Source: Adineta steineri
Lineage: Eukaryota; Rotifera; Eurotatoria; Adinetida; Adinetidae
Direction of reading: 5' to 3'
DNA: 64,000 nt
Assembly (NCBI GenBank): GCA_905250115.1
Contig: CAJNOI010000118.1
Coordinates: forward strand, 107,028-171,027
Shown here piece by piece: positions 10,714 through 23,400 of this stretch (its first letter is position 1; each line of letters opens with the position of its first letter). Both the position numbers and the translations under genes were made by a program. A model generated the notes under the pieces. That model did not search any database. It was not told the origin of the DNA and worked only from the letters and a program-made list of their open reading frames with translations.

Positions 10714-13137
10714 GATCTATAATATAAAAAAGTCAATTGATTATGTTTATGTGTATCTGAAACAGATTTTTTTTACTTGATATAACTATATGCAACTGGC
10801 TTTGTTTTTCTGCAGAAAATAAATTCAATGATTTTTTACCAGTAAAATTATTTAGAAAAATTTTCTCTTTATTTTCTTCGTTTAATTAATTATTTATTTA
10901 TTTTCATGGAACTTTTCATGATTTTAGTTTTTTTAAATAAAAAAAATGACAAAAAAAGAATTCATAAGCGACATCTATAATTGAAAACAAACGTAAAATG
11001 TCTTTTTTTCAAAACAAGATTTAGAAAAAATTGTTTTTATAAAATTTGAGATATTGTAAAAAATTTAAAAAAATAAGTGTTGATACACTTCATGACTCAT
11101 AGAAGATGACAAAAATAGTTCTCTCCTGTTCTGTTTATCTCATACTCTCATACCAGCTATATGCTGTGGTATTTATTGCTATATTTTGCTTCGAATGTAG
11201 TTGAGTTACATTTGAAGATTAAATCAATTTTGATATGAAAATATTTTTATGTTACAATTTATGATAATGAATTCTTCCAAAATATTCCGATGAAAAGAAT
11301 TATTGTAGAAACAACTAAAACATATGTTCATTGAGTTATAAAATTGATAGATGACAAAAGAAAACATAAATTATATGATTGTCAGAAAGTTTAAACATTA
11401 CGGATCCACTTTGACTTTCAAGATTTATTATCATATACTTTTTTATGGATGTCGTAGTTGCACAGCTTCATCAGTAATTGTATATGTATATAGAAAGCTT
11501 TTCTAATCCTATGTAGATACTTCCCTGTAGCAAATTACCACTATTTGATGTGGCTTAATAAAATGCACTTAGATAGTTGTATGCTCTGGGCAATAAATAT
11601 ATATCCATTCATACACACACTCTAGCATTTTTGGTGCGGTATGAACAATTTTTGAAACTTCAACATCTCGAAAATACGACATTCAATTCGTTGATATATA
11701 TCATATTCAAGACTAAAATTCGAGAAAAACTCCGATAATATTGTTTCAATGATTTCCGAGTAACTAAAGACAAATTTAATAGCGAAAGCTCGTTATTTTC
11801 TTCGAAAGAATTCTTTTAGGTTGTAATTAGGATAAAAATAATCTTCAAACGAGAGAAAAGAAGGAAAGTGTATTACAAAAGAAAATGAATATCATAAATA
11901 GAATAGATATGTTTCACAGATGGACTGAAAAGAAAGTGATATTTGACCAAATAATTCATCTAAAAGACAACATATAAATAAAGAAATATATGTAGTTGTG
12001 AACTAACAAAGTCTAAACTTCCAATCTCAATCTCACAAATAATCTAACATAAGCATAAAAGTGATATAAAAAGATAGTTAAGTATAGATGTTGGCATCAA
12101 TTTATAGAAAGATAAACTTTCTTTTAGAAATTGATTGATACACTTTAAAAATTGTTTCCAAATCTTTCCTGAAATTCATTTCTGGATGACGTTTATAACC
12201 TACCAAGAGATACGTAAACTGAATACTTACAATCTTTCAAGAATCAGTTTATCTTTTATAGGTTATTTAGCATAAAATTCAAATCATTAGGTCTTCGGAA
12301 ATAGAAAAGTATGTATGGTAGAAAATCCTTATGACTTTTATCAGTTATAATTATGTTCATTCAATAAAGAGGTTAAAGTATTGTCGATTTCTCTTGTTAA
12401 CAGCATACTAAAAAGTTATTTCTGACTAAGTTTATAATGTCTAATCCAATTCTATTTCACACTTATTCATTGAAATGTAATTTTTTGTTTCATCTTCAAT
12501 TTTTATTACAACATGTATCCGATGGGACATTTTGATTTCATTAGAAATCTACGCAAAGAACTGAAAAAGCAGAAACTTTTCAATATAAAAAACAAATTTT
12601 ACTACATTCATATTGATCTTCGTATGGTTCACGCATAAAACCTGATGGCAGCTAATCATTTGAACTTAATTTCGAACTTTTTCTACTGATCGTGTATGAT
12701 AATATCATAAACTGATAAACAAAGATGTATTTAAAAGTTACTAATACGATTTGGATGAAATTGGAAAATAAAAGTAAGAATATTATATGTAATAATACTA
12801 ATCTCGTTGAATGACATATAAAATTCAAGATAGACATGATTTTGAAAAATTCTTTTACTGCTAGTTGCAAATAAAATAGCCATGATAAAGATGAAAAGTA
12901 AAAGGTAAGTACGAATATTTTTCGTTTGACGCTTTATGTATTGCAAAATGAAAATCCAGTTACTTTCAAGTGTTGATAATATTCTCTGCTGAATATATTA
13001 TTGTTTTATTAGAGATCCTTTGAGTTACTGATAAAAGTATATAGCTATCATACAATTTGCATACATTCGATTTTATGATCATTCTATATTAATAAAATGT
13101 CTTTCATTCATTCTATTACATTCATTATTTGAAAATC
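10714..13137. other. Intergenic region, no gene recognised
   Basis: About 2.4 kb of AT-rich DNA between the divergent starts of NDUFA13 and the Ly6-like gene. The open frames at 12652-12946 overlap each other, are hydrophobic and low-complexity, and are probably spurious. No repeat array, tRNA or transposon ends were recognised. It should contain the promoters of both flanking genes. Confidence 0.6.
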
Positions 13138-14288
13138 ATGTTTAGTAGACGCAATATACTGAAGCTTTACTGTAGTTTAACACTACTGATTGTTTATTTC
13201 AATCAACCAGTTCTAACTTTAGTATGTTTTGAATGTGTATCAACATTTCCTGGAAACAACATTTGTTTACCATCATGTTCACAAACAGATCGAGCGAATA
13301 GTACAGCATGTCTACTTACACGCAATATTCCATTAGAATCTGGTTTTGAAGGATCAGTTCGCGCTGGACATATTAGTCAAGAACCTGTTTTATCAGATGC
13401 TGAAGAGAAATATTTTCTTTATGGTGAAGAAGCAGTATATCAAAATCCATCTGTAGCTGTAGGTTGGGATTGGGAATATGGACCAATTACTTATGGATGC
13501 AATACATCGTAAGTATATTGTGATTCGTCGAAATATGAATTCTATCTATTGTATGTATATATAGAGGTTGTAATAATCCACAAAATGTTAATAGTTTACC
13601 AAATGCTTTGAATGCACGAATAACAGATGAAACACTTACACGATTGCTTACTGGTGACCTTATTAATACTTGTTATGCCTGCAACAATTTAAATCTTACT
13701 GAGAACCTTCTTGATACAGATATGTCCAAGTGTCAACCAACAAATTGTCCTCAGTATTCTTGTAATTTTGTTGCTACACGTCAATCAGGTGGATGGCGTT
13801 TTAGTAGTGGTTGTATTCTTTCAAGAGTACCAGCTCAAGTGGATATGACCCTTATGTATTATATTAATTCAGAAAAGACTGTTGTTTATCAAATGGAAGC
13901 TACGTGTCTTAGTGATAATTGTAATACTATTTCAACTTTCAAACAACTTAAAGATGCGATAGGAGTTGATCCTGATCTCAGCTGTTTAGCTAATATTAAT
14001 ACTACTAGTACAACATCTACATCTACAAGCTCAGTATCGCCATCGGGTAGTAGTTCATCGACAACAACAGGTGGTCCAGGAGTCACAACAACAACAACAA
14101 CAGGAGGTCCAGCGGTCACAACAACAACAACACGAGGTCCAGGAGTCACAACAACAACAGCAACAGGAGGTCCAGGAGTCACAACAACAACGACAGCACA
14201 ACCAACTACTAGTTCCGGTGAACAGGATTTTTTAAATACAAAACTATTTATTTTAACAATTTTTTCTTTTTATATAATTAAATTTTAA
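13138..14288 (+). CDS. Secreted Ly6/uPAR-like protein with Thr-rich repeats, probably GPI-anchored
   Basis: Exons 13138-13508 and 13565-14288, joined in phase 2, give about 365 residues. The ATG at 13138 is the first in frame; a hydrophobic signal peptide follows ('LYCSLTLLIVYF'). The ectodomain has two cysteine-rich halves, each starting with a C-x-x-C motif ('VCFECVS', 'TCYACNN') and ending with the Ly6-like pattern 'GCNTSGCNN' or 'CLSDNCNT'. After these comes a Thr/Ser stalk with four copies of 'TTTTT.GGP.V' (about 14058-14200). The extreme C-terminus is a hydrophobic tail ('LFILTIFSFYIIKF') after 'SSGEQDF', as expected for a GPI signal. Likely a cell-surface, heavily O-glycosylated protein. 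The three-finger assignment rests on cysteine pattern only; the partner is unknown. Confidence 0.72.
14058..14205 (+). repeat. Thr-rich coding minisatellite (about 33-36 bp units)
   Basis: Units of ACA-rich DNA followed by GGAGGTCCAG.GGTCACA-type sequence are repeated about four times, encoding TTTTT.GGP.V. Such repeats change copy number easily and set the length of the stalk. Confidence 0.8.
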
Positions 14289-14369
14289 CAATAAAATATT
14301 AACATTTTTTCTATCTGACTAATAGAAATAATATATGAAACAATAAATATCAATAAAAACAAAATTTAT

Positions 14370-16521
14370 TTATTTAATACAATAACAAAATTTTCTTAGA
14401 TGTGAATAACTTGTTTCGATACATGATGCAGATGATTTATATGCATTAAGACGACTAATATGATTAAGATCCATATTAAAACCACTTGATCGAGTTGAAT
14501 ATTGTGTTGTTGCTTCATATATTGCATTATTTGGTTTTGTTTCAAATGTTATTTGATAGAATGTTATATTAAGATGTTTATCATCATATTTTGGTATTCT
14601 ACCATCAATATCAGATGATTTTGAAAATCTTAAAAGTGCTTGATTAGGTCGATATATTTGTGCATTATGAATCGAATGAAGTTGTAATTGATGACATAGT
14701 TGATTATCAACTACTGACAATTGTTTATTTATATAATTAATTATAAATCTTGTTGCTTGTTTTATTTTTATATCATCTATAGTAATATTATTCCATTGTA
14801 AACATGAACACCAATGTGGTTCAAGATTAAGATCATCGCATGTTCTTTCACTAGGTATTAAATGAAATAAAGATATATTACGTTGTTTAACATTATTATT
14901 AAGTCTATAATTTAGTTGATTCATGTCAGTTAATGATAATAAAGTTGAATGAATATCAAATGGTGTTGTTAAACGATGAATATTTTTTTGTAAATTTTTA
15001 ATAGCTTCAGGATATTTATTTTGAAATAATTTAGGAAAAATAAAACTCATAAATGGTAAACGTTCTTCAAGTTTACCTTGTGGTGTTTGTCGAATTTTTG
15101 AAAAACGTGCACCATGATCAGTCATAAGTATAATAATGGTGTTTTTAGAATCATTTGTTTGATTAAATTTTTTTAGAAATTTCAATAATGATAAATCAAG
15201 TAATGAAGCGGCTGCGTAACTATCATGTGTATATTGTTTAAAAAATCCGAAAAAGAATTTTTTATGTTCAGAATACGACGACCAAAATTGATCAATATAT
15301 GAAAGAAAGAAATCAAGTGTTGTTTGATTACGTATACAAAGTGTATCACGTTTGTATAATAATGATCGTGCTGATTTCATTTGATAAAATGGTACTAAAT
15401 AATGATCAGTTGGAGTTTTATTAAAACCTCTTAAACGAAATGTCCATATACCATATTCAACACGATCTTCAGCATAACCTGTAACATAACCATTCTGACG
15501 ATATTTATTCCAAATAAATGGATATATATCAACAAATGAACTATTTTTATCACGTTTTAATGTTGAAGGAAGTTCAATTTCCTTGAAACCAGTTAACATG
15601 GGAATTAATTGTTGTGGTGTACCGTCACCTAATATATTATAACCTAGTAAAGTAGAAAGAATAGTTCATAAATATCAAATATTTATCAGAGAAATATGTA
15701 GAGTATACTAATCATTTAGATCCGAAATGGACGAATATATATCAACAAACCTTTAAGAATAATTGCATCTAATTGTTTAGTTATATAATCAAATGTTTCT
15801 GGTAACATTCGTTGAAATTGTAATCTAGATATACTATCAAAGCCTAAAATAAGTACATTAAAATCTTCATCGTTTTCTTTCTCAACATTTGTAAGTCTTT
15901 CACGAATATCTCGATTATAATGTATTGATGTATACGGTAATATTGGATAAAATTTTTTTTTAATTATATCTTGACATTGTATAGTAAAATGATCACTTAA
16001 TAATGGTATACTAGAATTATATATTAATACTATTGGAATTTGTTGATATCGTTTATCACCTTGACCATAATAAAATATAACTGTGCAATTAAGATATGAA
16101 AGAATAAGTCGTATATTATAATTATCTATTATAACAGGATAAAACCATGATTGACATGTTGGTTGTGGAATTTTTTCAATATTCATATATAAATTACCAG
16201 TATTTAATAATAATTGTGGAAAATGACACTACAAAAAATATATATATACATTTTTTAATTGTCTAGTATAAATCTTTTAAAATTAACCTGAATAATTTCT
16301 TTATCAATTGTAGAAGAGTTAAATAATGAATGAAAACTAACAGGACTACTAGGTTGGTTGTAACTAAGTATTACAGTTGAAAAACTAATTAAAATAAAAT
16401 ACATTATAAATAATCGATATTTCCAATTTGCAGATATGTATACATTATATGTTATTTTTCTCATGAACGATCTTAATCCTAAGAAAGTTCTATAACATAA
16501 ATGGATTAAATATCGATACAT
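14370..16521 (-). CDS. DUF229 family sulfatase-like type II membrane protein
   Basis: Exons 16521-16288, 16228-15751 and 15643-14370, all joined in frame, give about 660 residues. The N-terminus has one membrane anchor ('LFIMYFILISFSTVILS') after a short cytoplasmic stretch, so a type II, Golgi or cell-surface orientation is likely. The lumenal part matches DUF229 (alkaline-phosphatase superfamily). It has the metal/nucleophile motif 'LILGFDSISRLQFQRMLP', 'ILGDGTPQQLIPMLTG', 'YVTGYAEDR' and the second metal motif 'ILMTDHGARF', followed by 'EERLPFMSFIFP'. The C-terminal region is Cys-poor with 'DLNLEPHWCSCLQW'. The substrate is not known; the fold suggests hydrolysis or transfer of a sulfate or phosphate ester. 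The gene ends only 81 bp from the convergent Ly6-like gene. Confidence 0.85.
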
Positions 16522-18375
16522 TAAGTTTTCTTTCTAAAAATAATAAAATTCATTTATGTTAGTTATATTATATATACATGTGTTTTCTCATGCATCAAGA
16601 ATAATCATTTAATAGAAGTTATTTATTCATAGGAATAGGTTTTACATGTCCTTAGAACAGCAAAAAAAAAGTAAGAAATTTTCTTTTTTGAATTTAATCG
16701 TTCTCTATGTAGAAAAAAATGATTGACTGGTGTCAATTGCTCTTGGGTAAAACAAGTTAATCGTAGTGAATAATGTATTAATAATTATATTCAAATTTTT
16801 CTCTAAGGACATACTGATAATGTATACTGAATATTTCTTTATTGTTAAACGATATTGTCTTACGTATTTAAAATGAGTAATCTAATATTCTGAAGATCAA
16901 TTGATATTTCTTTTTTGATGACAAGTAGTATCGAATAAAAATTACTTTTATCGGTATTTTCTTATATGTCTCGAATTTTACTATTAATTTATGATTATTA
17001 ACAGACTTAATCGTTACTCTTTTTATTTGACATATTGATTGTAGACAGAAATTACGCTATACACCTGTAGAATGTTTCTTCTAAGCAAAAGAAGAAATGA
17101 TCATTTTTATTATAAATATGATACCGTACATTTAAGAGATATTTATAGAAGATTAACTCCTTAAATATATGAGAATAGTAATAAGACATAAATTTATATT
17201 CTTCTCTATCTAATATGCATTCGTATAAAAAGAAGTTTACCATAATATTGGAGGACAACATTAACATTAGTGATGGAATGTGATCTCTATTTGACAAATC
17301 CCTGGTGTATAATTAGTGCAATAAAAAACTCAATTATTATTCAAATCAATATTAATTATGCATATCTATAATTCACGATATATCGAATAAAACTTCCTAA
17401 AAGTACAACTAAACAATTTTAATCATACAGAACGAGAAAAACAAACTTTTGAATCAATTCTCAAAATAATATATAGTACTATACCTGTTAAATTATCTAA
17501 ATTCTTGGGAACAGAAATATGACATATTTTCTTATTTAAGTAAAACAATTTTACATACATACATTGGATTTACTACTCAAAACAAAAGAAAACTACGATT
17601 AATTTTGTATTTTTCAATTATACTTGATGTAAGATGAAATAATAGTTTATTTCAGCTAAGCAAAGCGAGAGAAAGGAAATGAAGATGTATATACACACCA
17701 GTAATGCTCAGATAATATGCCATATAAAAGAAAAGGGAAAAGAACATGAATACATAGAAAAGTTTAATGACAATGTCACTACATTACAGTATATATATAT
17801 ATAACGTGATGTTAATTCAAATGAAAAATGTTTGTTAGTTCTTTATTTCTTGCTATTTACTATGATTATTTTATAATAACGATCAAATTAATAATTCTGT
17901 CTGTCAATCGATTATAAATCAATAAAAAGACTAAAATTATTCTTGATTGAAAGAGAAAAAAAAGATTATTTTTATGATAGTTTGAATTCTCATTTATATC
18001 CGAAAGAAATAAAATATTTACCAATATAAGAGTTTACAATTAGTGAAGATCACTTTTTTTATATTATGTATACATATGTTTATTTCATATTAGAAAATAG
18101 AAAAAGAATGTAGGAATTAATCGTCTATAATTACAATTTTAATTCTTATTATTATGTCATGTGAAGAAAAATTATTTTCCTTGCATGTTTACAAAGAAGA
18201 ATAGAACGATAATATTGTGTATCAACGTAAAATATTCTTTATCTTTAGTTTAAACATTCTTGTTAATTTCAAATGTTATCATAGGATTTCATAGAAAGAA
18301 GAACGATTACTTGCATAGTAATATATATTTCATTCTTTGTTTTTTTCTCTATTTTAACCATAACCTCTGGACAAC
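16522..18375. other. Intergenic region, no gene recognised
   Basis: About 1.85 kb between the divergent DUF229 and reductase genes. AT-rich, with short TA runs (for example around 17790-17805). The one longer frame (17052-17297) lacks any familiar motif. Nothing else supported. Confidence 0.6.
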
Positions 18376-19723
18376 ATGTCTTCTTCTTCTTCGTTATCAC
18401 CACGTGTAGCAGCTATTTGGGGTGCGAATGGAATATCAGGTACAGCGATGATTGATCTCTTGATCGAACAATCTTCGAATGAATGGAATCATATTATTTG
18501 CATATCTCGACGACCATTTCAATTAGATATAAATGATAAACGTATCAGTTTTATTTCTATTGATATTCTTAATTCTACTGTTGATGAAATTGTTAATGAA
18601 TTAGAAAAAGTGAATGGAAAAATGATAACAGATATTTTTCATTATACATATATTGAAAAATCGACTGAAGATGAATTAGATCAAGTTAATAAAATTGTTT
18701 TAGAAAAAGCTTTAGATGCTTGTGTGAAAATTGCTGGAAAAACAATAAAATCATTTTCATTACAAACAGGATATAAAGTAAATAAAATAAATTTTGATTT
18801 TTATATAATTTTATTATTTAGTATTATGGTGTACATAAAACTAAAGAAGATTTAGCTGCATTACCATTCATTGAAAATGCTCCTCGTCATCAGGGTACAA
18901 ATTTTTATTTTACACAAGAAGATCTTTTAGAAGATTATGCGAAAAAACATAATTGGAGATATATAATTACTCGACCAGCAACGATTATCGGTGTTGCTAA
19001 AGGTTATTTGATTTAAATTTGAAAGTTTTAGTTGCATTTATTTTTATAATTAAAATTAGGAAATTTTATGAATTTCGCAGTAACAATTGCATTATATGCA
19101 ACAATACAAAAAGAACTTGGTCAACCATTATTATTTCCTGGAAATTTAAAATCATGGAATAGAATATCAGATCATTCAACAGCTTCAAATAATGCTCGTT
19201 TTCAATTATGGAGTGTATTAAATGAAAATATTCAACACGAAATATTTAATATTGCTAATGGAGATCTTGTTACATTTCGAGATTTATGGTCAAAAATTGA
19301 AAAGTAAATAAAAAATTAATAGTCTATTCCTTGTTAGATAAAATGCTCGTTTTTTCTATTAATAGTTATTTTGGTATTCCACATTGTGAACAGAAATTGA
19401 ATGAAAATGAAGCTCAATTAAAATTAGCCGAATATATGCCAAAACATAAAGATGTTTGGATTCGTATTGCTCAAAGAGAAAATCTTGATGAAAAAGCCTT
19501 CGATTATGCTACATGGGCATTTGCCGGTATGAAGAAGATTAATTTTTTACATAATTTATATACTTATTTTATATTTTCAGATGGTTCTTTAAGATCACCA
19601 CTCGATAGATATGGTAATTTAACTAAAGCTCGTGAATTTGGTTGGACAACTATAGTAGATACGTTCGATGGTTATGCACAATGTTTTGATCGATTAAAAA
19701 AATTAAAAGTCATTCCTTCATAG
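18376..19723 (+). CDS. PRISE-type short-chain reductase (progesterone 5-beta-reductase/iridoid synthase family)
   Basis: Five exons (18376-18777, 18822-19002, 19060-19303, 19366-19526, 19581-19723) joined in frame give about 375 residues, the usual length of the family. The N-terminus has the Rossmann NAD(P)H motif 'AIWGANGISGTA' and then 'ICISRRPF', where the Arg pair suits NADPH. Further landmarks are 'SLQTGYKYYGVH' (the family's catalytic Lys), 'NFYFTQEDLL', 'IITRPATIIG', 'ALYATIQKELGQPL' and 'FNIANGDLVTFRDLW'. Members reduce the C=C bond of enones. In 'NFYF' one of two adjacent aromatic positions that are usually both Tyr is Phe, so activity needs checking. The family is common in plants, fungi and bacteria and rare in animals; with regular introns, this suggests an old, domesticated transfer (inference). 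Confidence 0.82.
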
Positions 19724-20415
19724 AACTATTTTATTTTTTTAAACATGCATTACAAATAAAACAAGTGAAAATAAATTTGTCTTTTCGATTATCACGATAA
19801 ATGAATTGAATAACAAAATTTTCATTAGTCGTAATACAATATAATTATCTTTTTTTCCGATATCCATTAATTCTTTTCTGTCGGATAACAGCAGTTCTGC
19901 TATATTCTCGCATAGGTCAGATTGGTCTAGACATTATTGTTATTGTATCTGACATTACATATCCGTCTGTCATTCTCAAAGATAAAATACTACTATTACA
20001 AATATATAAAATTTCATAATAAAAAAAAAACGTTTTGCTTGACTTATATATAAACTTTTTTCGTTCTCAAGTTATAAAATAAACAATGAAAATAGATACT
20101 ACTTATCATGACCTTCGTTTTGCTATTTAAACAATAATTATATAAACAAAACATCTTTCCATTCTATTCCAAATCTAGAAATTTTTATTTTTTATATCTC
20201 GTAATAACGATCATATATTTTTTTCAATTGTCATAAAAAAAACAGCATCGAAAGAAGAAAAAAAAAATTTCTGATATACACATACAAATTATACACAAAT
20301 ATCACAAAGCGAAGAAAAAAAAAAGAAAACACACAAAGATAGAAATAAATTTGTCAAAGATAGTTGTATACATTTATATATATTTATATATATACAAAAT
20401 AAACAAGAAAAACTA
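19724..20415. other. Convergent 3' intergenic region
   Basis: About 690 bp between the stop codons of the reductase and the ANKRD11-like gene. It holds AT-rich 3' UTR-like sequence with AATAAA-type signals and an A/TA-rich tract at about 20240-20410. No gene seen. Confidence 0.6.
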
Positions 20416-23400
20416 TTAAAATGGACTTGTTTCCCAATTCGTCCAAAAATTAGTATTTATTTCAACTTTAGGTAAATAACGTACACTTAAAAGATGACTT
20501 GGTCGTGTAGATGATGAACTAGCTGCGTCTTTTGGTAAATGTTTACACCAAACCATACGTTGCATTGAATGAAGTGTATTAACTTCAAGTTGTTGTCGTT
20601 CATTAAGTTCACACTAAAATAAAAACAATCAAATAAAAATTTCTTTTTCTTATTCAATAATTTTACACTAAGACGTTTGTATTTCAGATTAGAATCTTCA
20701 AGCCATTTGATAAATAAACGTCCGTTCCAACGATTTTTACCACGTTTACCTAATTCTGTATTTGTATAATCATTATTTAATAATTTTTCTGGTAATTGTA
20801 TAGATGGATTATTATAAACTTCATTATCTTTTAATAATGAACAATAACTAAATGGTATATCTTGATTTACTGATGAACGTGTAGCATTTCCATATAAACG
20901 TAAAACTTCTTGTTCATGAGATAAAATTAATTTATCCTATGATAAATTAAAAAAAAATAATTATTTTTTTATTTAAATTTTATTGAATATTTACTCTTTC
21001 AACTTGATGACGTATTTTCATTTTATATCTTTCATCTTCTTGTTTAGTAAATACTTCTGCTAAATGTAGATCAAGATCATTTGGTGCTAATAAACGTTTT
21101 ATACCAATTGATGATGGTGTTGTTATTGAATGTGAACTAAATGATGGTGCAATAAGATAATTTTTTTTTGCCATTGTTGTTTCAGAAAAATCTTTTGGAA
21201 CTTTTGGTGTAACAAAATCTTTTAACATTGTTTCATGACGTTTATCAATCTAAATATAATTAGGGATTATTCTTTAAGATAAAGTTAAGTTTTAGAAGAT
21301 TACATTGAGAATAACAGATGGTAGCTCTCTTCTTTTATTCTATCGTGTGAACTAGAGAGTAACAACTGTTTTTCTTTCGATAAGTGCTGCTTCAGGCGAT
21401 TGATTATGAACAGGAAAAAAGAAATAAAAGCATTTTAGCTCTTTTAATAACTTATGAATAGATTTCTTTATTCAAATGGAAAGAACAATTGGAGAAAAGC
21501 AAAAAGTAATTTAGATAAGTCTTATTGATTAATGAATGTTAGTCTATTAAAATATGTCATAGATTTGTATATCATATGGGAATAAGTATAATAGATTACT
21601 CGAGATTTTTCTTTTCTTTGCCTCTATCAACTACAGTATTAGATAGAATTAATAAAATTTAAGTACAACTTGTTGTCAAATTGATATTATTTAAGAAGAA
21701 TAAAAAAGTGTCACTAATCAATAAGCTTTTTTTTTAGGATTTCTTATATTTATGGGTAATTAACAGATATTTTATATGAAAATTCTAACCTGTTGTCGTA
21801 TTTCTAGAAATTGTTTAATACTATTAATAGGTATTTCACGTGTTGGCGCTGTTTCTCCTGATGAATTATCTGTAGCTGATGTTGAATTTGAATTAGTAGA
21901 TGCATCAGTTGTTAATGATGGTATAGATGTATTTGATATTCCGACATTTCTTTCACGCAATCGACGTTTATTAGGTGGTAATGAATCAATATCAGTAGCT
22001 GTATTTGATTGTTTGACATTTGTTGTTGAACTACTTGTGCTACTTTCATCACCAGCACCTATACTTGAACATGAACTAACTTCATCATTTGGATTTGCTG
22101 TAGTTGTATTAGATGTTTTATCAACTAGAAAAAAAAAGACAAATCAATTGATTTGATTTTCTGAAAAACAAAATAATCATACCATTTGTACTTTCTAAAG
22201 TTTGATCATCTGAATTACTTGATGTATGATTATCATCATTTGTTGTTGGATTATCTTTATCTTTTTTTGAACGCTCAGAAATCGATCGACGTTTTTTTTC
22301 TTTCTCATTAGCAGCTAATAAGATTTTTTTATCTAAAGCTCTTCTTCGACTAGATACACGTCGAACATTATTATTTGTTGTAGATGATGTTTGAATTAAT
22401 GTTGATGAAGTACGTTTTCCACGAGCATGTGAACGTAATGTTCGTGTTGTTGGTTTTAAATCAGTTTTACTTGAGTGAGTTCTTGTTGTTGATCGTTCTT
22501 TTTCAGTTTTATGTAATTTAATTGACGAATTTTTTTCAGTATATTCATGTTCTTCTTCTTCTTCTCCTTCTTCATTGTCATCATCATCATCTTCATCATC
22601 GTCGACATCCATTTGATCATCTTCAATAACAGGTAAAGAATTTAATTCATTATTGTCATTATTATCGTTATTATTATCATTATCATCATTATTATTATTA
22701 TTATTTAATTCAATTTGAGCTATAATATCATCAAGAATAGTTGAAATAATTGTTTGAGTAGACTGAGATTGTGGTGTAAGAGGTGAAAGTTTATCGTTAT
22801 CATCATCGAAGAATGGTTTATAAGAATTATTGTTATTAACATTTTCTTCATTATCTTCTGGCGGCGGAGTTACAGCCTTGTCATTGATTTCTGAAGATGT
22901 AATAGGAATATTGGTTGACATTGATGATAATAATTTTTCATTTTGTTCTACTATTGGTATTGTTAATGATGATGGTGATGATGAATCGATTGTTAAATTA
23001 TTATTGTCATCATTCATATTAGAAGAATTTAAACTAGAGACAAAAAAAACGTAGAAAGAAGAGTAAAAGTGATTTGTTTATGTTTATATGATTTCATATG
23101 ATGGATTTTTCATGTAATGTTTTTTTTTATTTGTACTTGAAGAGACAATTTACCTATTCAGTATAGTCTTACCTGACTATTTCTTTTTCTATTGCCGTGT
23201 GTGCAATGTGTATGCGTCGAACAAATGAAGGATAAAGAACAAGAAGAATGAGACGAAGAAATTCGCTTTCTTGCTCTTACGCACACATACGCAGTATGCT
23301 GGACTGTATATATACTTTTATTCTTTTCTTTCATGTATATGTCTTCAGTCTCTATCGATTGTACCTATTTTTCTCATTTTTTTCCCTCTATTGTTTATAT

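Noticed and set aside
12652-12946. Overlapping hydrophobic ORFs upstream of the Ly6-like gene
   Set aside because: AT-rich low complexity in two frames at once; no signal or family features.
13889-14182. Antisense Val/Pro-rich ORF
   Set aside because: Mirror image of the Thr-repeat coding minisatellite.
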